Of a stretch of 64,000 nt of DNA, positions 52,262-63,022 are shown in pieces. The position numbers and the translations under genes were made by a program. The stretch spans positions 62,742,618-62,806,617 of the forward strand of contig CM042157.1 of the NCBI GenBank assembly GCA_023376005.1, in the 5' to 3' direction. Every line of letters starts with the position of its first letter. Position 1 is the first letter of the stretch. The DNA comes from Doryteuthis pealeii. Lineage: Eukaryota; Mollusca; Cephalopoda; Myopsida; Loliginidae. The notes under the pieces were generated by a model. That model was not told the DNA's origin. It saw nothing but the letters and a program-made list of their open reading frames with translations, and ran no database searches.

Positions 52262-52545
52262 TTATGCTGATAGGTTTTTAATTTAGTGCGTCCTGGGACG
52301 CACATATTTGCTTCGAAGGAGTACCCGGGAAAATCTATGGGTCCCAACTAAAGCTGTCCGATTCCTCCCTTGTAACCTATCCTGTGTAATTCGTTTCTAA
52401 GAAACTGTTGAAATGTATTTACAGTTAGCTTGAAATGGTGGGTGAAGAAAAAAGAAAAACACTGGGACGCATGAATATGATTTTACTGCGCCCTCTTAGA
52501 TTTGTGTGCGTCAGGGATGCAGGACGCGTACCTATTAGCATATAT
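52262..52545. mobile_element. MITE family G with 12-bp TIR
   Basis: ATGCTGATAGGT at the left and ACCTATTAGCAT at the right form inverted ends with one mismatch. The body has GTGCGTCCTGGGACGCAC (a perfect palindrome). Other copies: 24855-25095 and an end at 56825-56845. Confidence 0.8.
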
Positions 52546-52821
52546 AATTCTCCTAGTAATTAGAATCGTTCCATTTAACCGTAGAGATACAGGTAAACTG
52601 TAGTGATAGCTATCCCTCGCCCAGTCCCCCTCACCTCATTCAAATTTCCTAGCCCCGCTCTCTCCAAAACTAAGACACCCCCACCCAAATAATTGAGAGA
52701 TTTAAACTATTGTTTCTTGGGAATATTTTCAGTAATATCCATGCTTTTGCTCGTGCCTGAAGATGCTGCAATAATGCAGTTGAAATAAATTATTGCAATG
52801 TGGCAAATTTAAAGTTTTTCC

Positions 52822-52822
<1 letters not shown>
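52546..52822. other. Unassigned sequence
   Basis: Near 52757 CTGAAGATGCTGCAATAATG and CAGTTGAAATAAATTATTG resemble a degraded hammerhead-type element; otherwise nothing recognised. Confidence 0.4.

Positions 52823-52876
<54 letters not shown>
52823..52876. repeat. (AT)n microsatellite
   Basis: About 50 bp of AT. Confidence 0.97.
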
Positions 52877-52878
<2 letters not shown>

Positions 52879-53033
52879 GGAATTTGATAATTTGCTTTTG
52901 AAGCATTGTTATGTAAAGTATATTATTTATATGTTTTAAGGCAATTACAATGCGTATATCGTATAAAATTCGATAATTATTGAAGATAATCCTGATAAGC
53001 CAACCCGGCGAATAACGTGCGCCACGTGGAACA

Positions 53034-53072
53034 GCGTACAGCTGTTTCAACTTTATTAAGTCTCATCAGCGG
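53034..53072 (-). ncRNA. Hammerhead ribozyme motif, short stem I
   Basis: Minus strand: core CTGATGA, stem II GACTT / AAGTT with loop AATA (one wobble), GAAA, CAGCTGTA (short stem III, GTA triplet). Stem I is weak (CG / CG). (GT)n follows at 53092-53132. Confidence 0.6.
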
Positions 53073-53091
53073 TGTATACCTACGATCTCCC

Positions 53092-53105
53092 TGTGTGTGT
53101 GTGTG

Positions 53106-53135
<30 letters not shown>
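53092..53135. repeat. (GT)n microsatellite
   Basis: GT run with one GGT interruption. Confidence 0.95.
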
Positions 53136-53136
<1 letters not shown>

Positions 53137-53520
53137 TGTGCAAACAAATGTTTATTTATATACATGTATATATCGATTTACTTATACTAAAAAATTTTTT
53201 TAAAACATGAACATAACACATTTAATACTGTCTGTCAATATCATTTGTCTCAAAACGGCGGGAATAATCAGAGGAGGAATAATAGAGAGGACGTCGGTAT
53301 CGGTTACAAGAGAGAAAGAAAGAAAGAAAAGAGAACACTTTGAATTCTGAAGAACAAACGAGAACAGAAATATCTTTGCTAAATGAGGCTAAGAAATAAG
53401 ACGAAATCTATTTAAAACGGAAAATAGAAAAGCGAAAAGGAAGAAAAATGAAGCCGTATGCCATAAGAAAAAAAATTGATGCATTTGATTATAACGCATG
53501 TAAAACACGCAGGATATAAT
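53136..53520. other. Unassigned sequence
   Basis: AT-rich with A/G-rich pieces; no gene or repeat recognised. Confidence 0.4.
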
Positions 53521-53581
53521 ATATATTATAATATATATATATATATATAATATATATTATATATATATATGTATGTATGTA

Positions 53582-53626
<45 letters not shown>

Positions 53627-53912
53627 CATTCTTTCATTTATACATGTAGAATTAAACAAAAGGCACGTCTCCTGTTTAACAATTTTATTAACGATCTTTT
53701 CTAGCTTTCTGGCGAACTTTTTACATTTGGATGAAATCCGTAGATTAGTCCACCAAAGTTCATATCCCAAGTACTTTCGGCACTTCGAAGTGTCATCATC
53801 AGGGGTGATGTGTTTATGTTCCAAATGTAAAAAGAGTTGGCTAGAAAGCTTGAAAAGGTCGTTAATAAAATTGTTAAACAGGAGACGTGCCTTTTGTTTA
53901 ATTCTACGCACG

Positions 53913-53952
<40 letters not shown>
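53520..53952. mobile_element. Palindromic element between microsatellites, hammerhead in loop
   Basis: Arms of about 88 bp (53645-53732 and 53822-53909) pair as GTAGAATTAAACAAAAGGCA and complement. Outside them are (AT)n(GT)n on the left and (CA)n(AT)n on the right, also mirror images. The spacer holds the hammerhead motif at 53766-53805. Confidence 0.85.
53766..53805 (-). ncRNA. Hammerhead-like ribozyme motif
   Basis: Minus strand: stem I CCC / GGG, core CTGATGA, one extra T, stem II around CACTT-CG-AAGTG, GAAA, GTACTT (short stem III, CTT triplet). Confidence 0.55.
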
Positions 53953-53953
<1 letters not shown>

Positions 53954-54335
53954 GAGAGAGAGAATGTAATAATTTTTTTTGGGGGGTGGGGGTATATTTA
54001 CGCGTACAGGAGAAGAAGAAGGGAGAGCAACAACAAAAAAATCCATAATCATTTATTGAGGAGAGCTAAATAAATCACGGGTCACGCACTTGCCAGCGAT
54101 AAACGAGAGTTGAAGAATAACAACGAGCATTCAACTGGTGGTCGCGAGGTTCAAGACTCCTCACCCCCGCTGACAATGGCGGGAAAAAAAACAACCCTTT
54201 CTCTTCCTGTGTCTTAACATCTGTAATATGCCCAACGATAAATAATCGACCAATACCGGTGAATAAATATTCACCGAAACGAATACCGAGACATCTTTCA
54301 TAACTGACAATGGCTATATGTAGATTCCAACGTAC
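53953..54335. other. Unassigned sequence
   Basis: A 119-codon minus-strand frame (54434-54075) runs into the tandem repeat at 54340 and has no recognisable domain. Not called as a gene. Confidence 0.4.
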
Positions 54336-54337
54336 AG

Positions 54338-54725
54338 TAGTACCTTGACTTACGAGTTTAGTTTGTTCCGTTTGTAACTCCATTTCCTCGTATATCAAAT
54401 CAATTTTCCCTATTGAAATAAACTGAAATGCCATTAATCCGTTCCAGCCTTCCCAGTGGTACCTTAACTTACGAGTTTAATCTAATCAATTTCCTCGTAT
54501 ATCAAATAAATTTTCCCTATTGAAATAAATTGAAATGTCATTAATCCGTTCCAGCCCTCCCAGTGGTACCTTGGCTTACGAGTTTAATTTGTTCCGCTCT
54601 TAAATCAATTTCCTCGTATATCAAATCAATTTCCCCTATTGAAATAAACTGAAATGCCATTAATCCATTCCAGCCCTTCCAGTGGTACCTTGGCTTACAA
54701 GTTTAATTTGTTCCGCTTGTAACTG
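54338..54725. repeat. ~110-bp tandem repeat, 3-4 copies
   Basis: Unit: GTACCTTGACTTACGAGTTT, AATTTGTTCCG, TTCCTCGTATATCAAATCAA, CCCTATTGAAATAAACTGAA, ATGCCATTAATCCGTTCCAG. The second unit is slightly shortened. Confidence 0.9.
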
Positions 54726-55043
54726 GTTAAAAATGAGATCATCCAAATCGTCCAAGATAAAATGCAAAAATGTAAATCCGGATTATCTGGTCTAGCTTAT
54801 CCACCGAATTCTTATTAGTGTCGTCACCTCAGCTCAATAATGGACCGTTCCGTTTTTATTATAAAGAAAGAAAGAAATGGGTGGAAAAGGACATGCTACA
54901 CAGAAAAAATATAAGATAATTATTTTTTCAGTGTAGCATGTTCTTTTTCTTTCCTTTCTTTATAATTGCTTAATACACTAAACCTCTCGACCTCGAATTG
55001 GCGTCCAGCGATACCCTAGCACCGGCCCTGCATCTTATCCCAC

Positions 55044-55075
<32 letters not shown>

Positions 55076-55102
55076 TATATATACAAACACAAATATAAAT
55101 AT
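54726..55102. other. Repeat scraps and CA microsatellite
   Basis: AATGGACCGTTCCGTTTTTA and TAAAGAAAGAAAG repeat the 20160-20600 sequence. (AC)n at 55034-55072. Confidence 0.6.
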
Positions 55103-55428
55103 ACCGTATTTGACGGCATATAGGACGCACTTTTTTCAAAAATGTTGGCTCAAAAAATTGCCCTGCGTCTTATACATCGGAGGTGAAGTTTGAGACCTCC
55201 CGTAGGCCTAGGCTAATCTTCTCTATGATGCTCACTAACCCAGCTTACGCTCAGTACTTTTACCTACCCTAAACTGCCAAATTGCTTTTTATACAGCTAT
55301 GTCTCTGCTTGTGTAATGTACAACTAGACCGTTTTCAACAATATATGCTTAAATACAGTAAAAACTTTTTTTCCTGAATTTGATCTGCTGAAATGGGGGT
55401 GCGTCTTATATGCCGTCAAATACGGTAC
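55103..55428. mobile_element. MITE with 28-bp TIRs
   Basis: ACCGTATTTGACGGCATATAGGACGCAC at the left is mirrored by GTGCGTCTTATATGCCGTCA, AATACGGT at the right, bordered by TA. This end type (CCGTATTT..GGC.TATAAGACGCAC) is widespread in animal genomes. No transposase. Confidence 0.88.
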
Positions 55429-55439
55429 TTTTGATAGTG

Positions 55440-56055
55440 GAGGTTATTTGTTGCGTCCACCATGAAAAAGTTTGGGTTTTTTTTTCAATAAAGTTGAGAA
55501 CCACTGGTCTAGACAATTACTTCGTTTGCCTCGTACATAGCGCGGACATTGCCTGCCCTTATTGCCTTTGACCTTTGCAGGACTTCTTGATTCAGGAGGT
55601 TTGCATTGTCATTATCTACGCTAACAGGGTCACGATCTGAGTCAAGAGATAGAGTTTTGACCTGGTGCTGAACTGTGTTACCTTCAATTAGCGTGTCATA
55701 TCCACCAGTCTCGCGAGACTACGGATCTGCTCGCGGATCTTGGCACAGACTACGGCAGAGGTTGAATGGAAGACGAAGACCGGCAGTTGCCCATGTAGCA
55801 GGCCTCACGTCGCGCAGACACCGATGTTGTCCAAATGGAAGTGCAAGGCGCAAAGTAATTTGGCATTACTATCACTCACAGGAGTTACCAGAACGAGGCT
55901 GAACACAATATACAAAACTGGCATAATCAATCATAATCATATTTTGTCTGTGGATCTATAGCAACTGACAAAGTCATCAACATAGAGAGCACAGTTGATT
56001 GCAGGATTGAGGAATTTGATGATATTGTTAATTTTTATGGAGAATAGGGTAACTG
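55440..56055. other. GC-richer segment, possible dead coding sequence
   Basis: GAGAACCACTGG at 55497-55508 is a hAT-type end. On the minus strand, 55690-55505 reads openly as DPVSVDNDNANLLNQEVLQ, then RSKAIRAGNVRAMYEANEV. The rest (55700-55900) has stops in each frame. TCTCGCGAGA palindrome at 55708-55717. Family unknown. Confidence 0.35.
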
Positions 56056-56060
56056 ATCAA

Positions 56061-56480
56061 GGTAATTTTCATTTTTAGTTGTCAAAATTCCTAGCATAAA
56101 ATTGTGCGTGCGCATTATCTGAAGAACACATTTTATGATATTTTTATGTTAAAGCATGCAGTTGTATTGTTTTCGAAAAAGTTTCTAAGATTTGTGTATT
56201 TCGCACGGAAACTTCCAAAATAGCTACCAGCTTGTTTCAAAGTGAAAGTCAGTTAGCATAAATTATCTGAAATGAACTTAATTGTTATTAAGAACACATT
56301 TTATGATATTTTTTGTGTTAAAGCATGCAGTTGTATGTTTCGAAAAAAAGTTTCTAAGATTTGTGTATTTCGCACAGAGACTTTCAAACTAGCTACCGGC
56401 TTGGTTCAAAGTAAAAGTCAAGGAAGGTTACTCTAATTGCCTTATTTGCTAGGAATTTTGACAACTAAAAGTGAAATTAC
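56061..56480. mobile_element. MITE family F, complete, with internal duplication
   Basis: TIR of ~37 bp: GGTAATTTTCATTTTTAGTT, GTCAAAATTCCTAGCA at the left and its complement at the right. Inside, a ~190-bp block (AACACATTTTATGATATTTT, AAGCATGCAGTTGTAT, TCTAAGATTTGTGTATTTCG) is repeated twice. Confidence 0.87.
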
Positions 56481-56489
56481 CCTGATAAA

Positions 56490-57345
56490 ATACTTCCTTG
56501 TTGGATGCCTTCCTCTTGGGTTTGGAGGTCAGAAGAGTGGATCCTACAGGTACTCTGAAATTTCTATGGAGAGAAAGTTCTTATGAATAGTGGCAGACTT
56601 CCTGGTAACCCTAGATCATGCATGTCTTTCATGATACCATACTCCAGGTGGTGTCATATGCCTTCTCCATGTCGAAAAGAATAACTGCTTTAGGGGCTCG
56701 AGCTACTGGGTTTTACCACTGCTAGTAATCCTGACCCGCTTGTATGCCTTTTACCCAACCCTCCAGCCCTGTCGCCTGGGACTGTACCTCTGTAAAGGGT
56801 AAGACCCTCAATGCCACTAGTTGGCCGCATGACGCGTACCTATCAGCATCTGTGTATACATAGAAGAGATCAGGTTGAATTAAAATATTTCTTTGTAGGG
56901 GGCTGTTCTGCCTTCATCAAAAACAACCAGTCTTCTCCCCCACACATATCTTCTCTGTTTAGCCATCCCCTGTTCTGTCTTCATCTGCAAACCCACTCCC
57001 CAAATCCATCTCTGTCAAGGCAATGAACTCTGACACACAGGTCAAAACCAACACCAGTAGACACACTTACCTACATACATAAGACAATCCTTCAAACTAC
57101 CAATTCAAAACCAACTACATCAGATTTGGGCGCTTAATTTTAGACTTTTCTTCAGTTCCATCCGAGTTTGTCGCTCGATCCAGACGCATCTACACGACTC
57201 TCCAAAGAGACATACCACATTCATTTAATCTTTTTTTACCCGTAGTTCGTGAAGAAATTTGAAATTTTGTAGACCTTTTTTTTTTTCAATTTCTTTTTCT
57301 TAAATGTACGTATTTGCTTATAATACATAAGCTTTGTGTTATACT
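56490..57345. other. Unassigned sequence with repeat ends
   Basis: Family C-like scrap at 56755-56815, MITE G end (GACGCGTACCTATCAGCAT) at 56833-56852. Rest unrecognised. Confidence 0.45.
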
Positions 57346-57351
57346 ATAAGC

Positions 57352-58160
57352 GGCTACCCGGCATCGCCTGGGTAGAGGGAGGGCAAAAAGGTTAGTCTCA
57401 CAGATCCAGTATTACTGAATCGCGAGTTGCATCCTCGCAGTATGCCCCATTAAAATTCCTATGTATAAAAGACCTTGCGTTGATCCGGCCTGGTTAAGTG
57501 TAAGAAAAAAAAGTACAGACACTCTGAAAATAAAAATTAATGTCTCCTATTTAAAACATTAAATGCAAAAAATCCATGCAGTTACCATTTAAATTTTAGT
57601 TTTTAATTATTTTCACGAATATATATCAAATCTTGATTATTTTTGCTCAAAAAGCAAGATCTGGTCATAGTGAATGTGTCTATATATTTACTTTGTCGTT
57701 AATTGTTTTATTTTCGTAGTTTCCTCCGGACATGCATACACACACAACTGTCCTTTATATGTGTACTAGAAGCGGCTACCTGGCATCACCAGAGTAGTGG
57801 GGAATTTTTTTAAGTTAGTCTCGCAGATCCATTATTACTTAATCGTGAGTTGGATTCTCGTCGGATGCCCCATTAAAATCCCCATGTAAAAAAAATACCT
57901 TGCATTGATCCAGCTACTCTGAAAAGAAATGTTAATGTCTACTATCTAAAATATCAAATGAAAAAAAAATACACGCTGTTATCATTGAAATTTTATTTTT
58001 TGATTATATTCACGAATATAAATCAAATCTCTTATTTTTGCTCAAAAATCAACCTGGTGATATTTAACGTGTATATATATTTACTTTGTCGTTAATTGTT
58101 TTATTTTCGAAGTTTCCTCCGGACATACACATACACACAACTGCCCTTTAAATATGTATA
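57352..58160 (-). mobile_element. Helitron-like family C, two tandem units
   Basis: Two head-to-tail units (about 57352-57765 and 57766-58160) share GCGGCTACCYGGCATC, GTTGGATTCTCGTCGGATGC, GTCGTTAATTGTTTTATTTT and CACACAACTG. On the minus strand each ends in a CTACCC..GGGTAG-type hairpin, CCGCTT and CTAG (ATAG in the first). Confidence 0.72.
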
Positions 58161-58539
58161 GATAGACAGGTTTACTGTCTCCAGTTTTGTTTTTAATTAT
58201 TTTTATTTCATTGTTTTATGTTCTTCCGTCGCTGTTTGGTTAAACTGCTGCCAGATTCCTTCACACAAGTGAGAAGGCAGAATAGAGGATTTACTTAAAC
58301 CTTTGAGGAATTTATGGAATTTTTTGGAAAAAAAAGTCAACTTTATCATTAAGAATGTTTTTATTTTGCCAACGTAAGTTGGAAATTTTCCGAACATTCC
58401 ACCGTACACTGGAGAAACTTATGAGAAGTTTGTGCTGATACTTCTTATTTTTAAGAAAAATACTGTAATTGGTGGGCCTAATATGACTGTAGAGATTAAT
58501 GAAAGCTTTTTTGTAAGGTGAATGGTTTGGTTTGGTTTG

Positions 58540-58590
58540 TTTTGTTTTACGGCATATCAACCTCAGTGGGTCATTTAATGCCGATAAAGT
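58540..58590. repeat. CGGCAT...ATGCCG palindromic motif
   Basis: ACGGCATATCAACCTCAGTG, GGTCATTTAATGCCGA, preceded by TTTGGTTTGG runs. The cleanest of the dispersed copies. Confidence 0.8.
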
Positions 58591-58639
58591 TTTGAAATAA
58601 ATCAATTCTTAATGGATAATACATTTTTTATAAATACAT

Positions 58640-59127
58640 TTTACTATTTAACCCATAGATGGGACCTAACAGGTACTACCCACTCCGGGTCAGAATGGAC
58701 CAGGAGAGCAATGGTGATGAAGGGGTGCTCCACATTCCCCAAACCTCCAAAACTGGAACCTCACCATCAGATAGAGTTTAACGTCATTCCCAGGACATGT
58801 AGACCCACAGCCACCGCCTTCTAGCACCCATATGATAAAAAGGGGTTGGGACTTGCCACAAGGCAATAGGGTTGGGAAAATCATATAGGAGCTAGGGCTT
58901 GACGTGACCAGCCGATTGATCGGAGGGGGCCTCTCCGACCGCCCGTCTAGCCCAAGATAGGGCCAAAGTGGAGTATTGAATGTCATGAACTGCTCATCGA
59001 CCTGGGCTCTATCCTTAAGCATCACGGGTCGCCACCCACGGCCAACAGGTGGCCCCATTGAGGGAGTCTTACCACTCTGCAGAGGTGCAGTCGGTGCATT
59101 CTAACGCCCCGGCCGACAGGGCAGTGT
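58640..59127 (+). mobile_element. Repeat family C, most complete copy (~490 bp)
   Basis: TTAACCCATAGATGGGACC at the start, then GGTACTACC, GAACCTCACCATCAGATAG, TATGATAAAAAGGGGTTGGG, GACCAGCCGATTGATCGG, GGGTCGCCACCCACGGCC and CTCTGCAGAGGTGCAGTCGG, ending CCGGCCGACAGGGC. Partial copies lie at 2195, 22640, 29285, 44925, 50745 and 63955. No coding frame or terminal repeats, so class unclear. Confidence 0.85.
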
Positions 59128-59162
59128 AAGGTGAAACACGACCGACTAATATATATGGAATC

Positions 59163-59586
59163 ACATGTTACACAAGCAGGTAGAATTATAACAGTCCGAT
59201 TTGTTTTATTGTCAATTCATGTCTGTTTCGAAAAATCTTAAAGCACAAACATTTAGCTTGATGGAACTGTAAGTTCTCCTCGAGAAATACCGTTTCTCTG
59301 TAGTATCATCACTATTATTGCCTACCATGACATGGGAATACATTTCACATTGAAAAGGTTTAATTATTTTGTTGATATAACCTGAAATCATAGATAAATT
59401 GTTGGTGTGTTTGCTTTGTATAACTGCATAATTTTTTTTAAACAATTTTTTTCTTTTGATAATTTGTTTACAATCTTTTATTATTACATTTCTGTAATAT
59501 TTTAACATTTTTTTCGAAACAGACATAAATTGACTATAAAACAAATCGGCCTGTTAGAATTCTGCCTGCTTATGTAGCATGTGAGG
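59163..59586. mobile_element. DNA-transposon-like element with ~70-bp TIRs
   Basis: Left TIR CACATGTTACACAAGCAGG...CGATTTGTTTTATTGTCAA, TTCATGTCTGTTTCGAAAAA; right TIR complementary to 59586. The 280-bp interior is AT-rich; a 110-codon minus-strand frame (59544-59212) overlaps the TIRs but shows no transposase motif. Confidence 0.85.
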
Positions 59587-60160
59587 CCGTACATATTAGT
59601 GGGCCATGGGTTGAAAGTATAATGGGTACATTGACCAAACAGTGGGTTTCGGAGGAATATGCCGCGAGACAAAACAAAATAAAAACGCAGTATGTCATTC
59701 AAGAAGATATGCTAGATTCACATCTTCGTGAATACATCTGATACATCTTTCTACTTTGAGGACAGATCAACAGACTGATACTACATCTTTCTACTTTGAG
59801 ACAGGATCAAACTTTATGCCACAAAGGATCTCCACTGTAAAACTGAAATGTTCCTGATTTCAAGGACTTCTGAATACAGCCTTCATGCCTACATCTCTTT
59901 GTGAATTCTTGTGACGTGAAACCAACAAAGAAAGTAACACTTTCAATCAATTTCCTAATGATATAGTTGACTCACAATAAAGCATTTTTCAAAACCATCC
60001 ATCGCTTAATGGTATTTTCTTAAGTATAATTTACTGAACATAAAACAAGAAACTTCAGGAGTTCCAATTCCCCCCCCCCTCAAGAACAGGGCCTAAATTT
60101 ATATACAGGGTGATGCAAAAGTAGGTATACAGTAGTGTCACATCAGTGAAATTAGTATCA
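59587..60160. other. Unassigned sequence with short duplication
   Basis: CATCTTTCTACTTTGAG(G)ACA is repeated near 59745 and 59786. No gene. Confidence 0.45.
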
Positions 60161-60552
60161 CTAGCAAAATAAAAACACCCTCCGGGCGATGTAAAAATAG
60201 ATTTTTGAAACTTATTGCCTGAGGGGTGGGAGTTAAAAATTCAATGTCAGCGAGTTTGTACCCTAAGTAAGTAAAATCATCAACTTCATTAAAGGATTAA
60301 AAAAATAAAACAATTTGAAATGTAAACTTTAAATATGTATTAAAATAAAACAAACTATATATAGATATATAATATCAGTCATGTATTTATTAAAACTTGT
60401 TTTAAAAAAACAATGAGGACTGTCTAATGCTGCATGTTCAAATTTTGAGTGTATTTATTCTATGTTATGACGATGTTGGGTAATGTGACGTAATCAGTGA
60501 CGTAGTTTTTGTTTCAGACAAAAACCGGAAGCGAATCTTCATTATTAATAGA
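60161..60552 (-). mobile_element. Helitron-like family B, full length (392 bp)
   Basis: On the minus strand it starts A|TCTATTAATAATGAAG at 60552 and ends with hairpin CGCCCGGAGGGTG, TTTTTATTTTG and CTAG|T at 60161. Same family as 4085-4470 and 45850-46083. Confidence 0.82.
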
Positions 60553-60554
60553 TA

Positions 60555-61115
60555 TTATACTGAAGTAAAAGTGACATATCTTAAGTAATAAAAATGCATG
60601 TACATTTCTATTTTTTTACATAGGGATTTAAATGGTGCATCTCACGCGGATTCGACTCATGATTCAGTAGTAATGGATCTGCGGGACTAACTTAAAAAAT
60701 CCCCCTCTACCCAGGCGACGCCGGGTAGCCGCTGCTAGTACATATATGAAGAGCAGTTGGTGTGTATGTATACATGTATGTCTGGATGAAACTACGAAAA
60801 TAAAACAATTAAGGACAAAGTATATATATATATACACATTCACTATCACTAGATCTTGTTTTTTGAGCAAAAAAAATGAAGAATTTATATTCGTGAAGAT
60901 AATTAAAACAATAAAATTTAAATAGTAACAGCATTATCATTTGTATTCAATATTCTAAATAGGAGACATTAATTTTTCTTTTCAGAGTGTCTGTACACAT
61001 TTTTTTTCTTACGCTCCACCAGGCCGGATTAACGCATGGTCTTTTTTACATAGGGATTTTAATGGGGCATCCTGCGAGGAACCGACATGCGATTCATTAG
61101 TAAGGTGTTGATATG
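60555..61115 (+). mobile_element. Helitron-like family C, two tandem units
   Basis: The first unit ends at 60738 with CTACCC...GGGTAG hairpin (60707-60727), CCGCTG and CTAG|T. The next starts TACATATATGAAGAGCAG and repeats the body but loses its hairpin end near 61110. Opposite orientation to 57352-58160. Confidence 0.75.
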
Positions 61116-62470
61116 CCGAACGTCCTATACCACCTCATTCCACTCGGCCGGAAGTCACATTCATTTTCCTAATCTACCCCAAACGATAGCCTTTGTTTAA
61201 ATGTAATATCAAACATATCTAGAAGTCTTTGATTTAAGGGAAATATCTCAGGTAACTTTAAATGAAACGGCTATTATTAGCCATTTTTTAATATATCCTT
61301 ATAGGAATGGAGCTCTGGACATGGAAAATTCTCAACAGGATGTTAAGAGTTAAACAAGCTAAACTAAACCAATTTACGATCCTCAGTCTGTCTGGCGACT
61401 ATGCAGGGATTTTATAAAGTTACCGCCAAGTAATTAATTCAATGACTATACAAGATGGCTCTTTCTTTTTTCTTTTCTTTTTTTTTACAGAAGCACAACG
61501 AGCCAGCGGTTAAAGTCGGTTGGTGAATTCAGTTTACGTCACACAGAGGATTGTGTAAATTACTAAAAATAAACAAACAAATAATTGAAATAAAATAAAG
61601 TGATATAACCCCCCAGCAGCAGTAGGAAAAGAATTTTAGTGGGGTGATAGGTGTGAAGTTTGTAAATGAAAAAAAAAAAATTAATTGTAGTATTAATCAC
61701 GCTAATAACTATTATTAAGGGATGTCTCTCGTAGTCTAATGATTGGCTGGCTGGTTTTGCATGTCAAACCTTTGTCGGGTTAATACCGAAGTCAGTGTTT
61801 ATAAACTGAACTGCATCTGGTGGTGAGGCTCCGGTTCTGGGGAGTGGAGTACCTCTTTATTGGCCATACACCCAGATTCACTATTTTAGTAATTTTAATT
61901 TTTTCTAGATATCTATCGGTGGCTGTTATGTTGAATCGGCGCTAGTCTTAGAGATGAGGAGCAGTAGTTTCCTAACTGAACTGTTTGATCAAGGCCGTTG
62001 ACCCGTTTAGGGTTCCTTTGCTCAGCATCATATGAACAACGCCATTGTCTCATGTTGGGTTCATCTGCCGTGTCTCACATCCACCATGCTGCTACCCATG
62101 GTTTCCTGTATAACATGCTTTTATGGCATGTGCACTCTTACAGAGAGAGAAAAAAATTGACCAGCTCTGTGCGGATATTGGATGCTGCGTAGAGGACCTC
62201 CCGAGAACAATGAGTGATAGGGACGGCTGGAGAGAGATTTTCATGGATATCCGTGCTAATTGCGCGACATCATGATGATGATGATAATGATGATGAAGTT
62301 TTGCTAAAATTAAAATTTGTTTTTTTTCAGGGTTTTTTTTCTTGGTGGAAAGAGGTTAATAAGCGCTAATACACATTGAAAACCTGTCGATTTTGATGTT
62401 TTCATTACATTTTAACATACAGGGGTTGGGCAAAATAATGGAAACTAGGTGTTACTATATCAAAACCCCT
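61116..62470. other. Unassigned sequence with minor repeat scraps
   Basis: CATGTCAACC-like motif at 61758-61795, family C scrap at 61810-61880, an ATG/TGA trinucleotide run at 62268-62295. No supported gene. Confidence 0.45.
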
Positions 62471-62471
62471 G

Positions 62472-62777
62472 GGTGTCGTTATAGTATGTGAGCTTATCTT
62501 TTGGATTCTGTTATAGTATGTGGCCTATTCGGTTTGAATGTGTCCTACCTCAGTAAGAGTATATTTATAGATATAAGTAGTAGGCAATTTATTGAAACTA
62601 ATTATTTTCCCCATATATTCAATTTCAAGAAATGCAATTCAGTCATAAGCTGTATATAGTAATTAAGAATAATTAAAAAAGAATGTATATAATATGCTTT
62701 TTATGGTAGGCCACATACTATAAGAGAGACATGATTTCGTAGGCCACATTCAAAAGGTATGCCACATACTATAACCC
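62472..62777. mobile_element. MITE family E, compact copy (~306 bp)
   Basis: GTTATAGTATGTGAGCTTAT at the left, GCCACATACTATAACCCCTG at the right. Contains one 51-bp unit and two 31-bp units, so it represents the unexpanded form. Confidence 0.87.
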
Positions 62778-62864
62778 CTGTATATAATTTTTTCAAATCT
62801 AGCCAAAATTGACACTGATCAGATATAATTCGACCCGACCATATATATATATATACACTAGCCC

Positions 62865-63022
62865 CTCGTATAAAAAAGGCAGGACCGGGTTTATTGTCCG
62901 GTGCTTGTGGCGCCCTAAATTGGGAATGCCGAAAGGATCACGCACTTTTTGCACTGAGTATCGGTTTGTGCGTGACTCCCCACCTTAAAACGACCTTGTG
63001 TTAATCCGGCCTGGTGGAAGTC
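62865..63022 (+). mobile_element. Repeat family D
   Basis: AAAGGCAGGACCGGGTTTAT, GGGAATGCCGAAAGGATCAC, CCTTGTGTTAATCCGGCC; 5' part missing. Confidence 0.7.

Noticed and set aside
54075..54434. 119-codon minus-strand frame
   Set aside because: Half of it lies in the 110-bp tandem repeat and no domain is recognisable.
59212..59544. 110-codon minus-strand frame as a transposase
   Set aside because: Lys/Asn-rich AT translation that overlaps both TIRs, with no catalytic motif.
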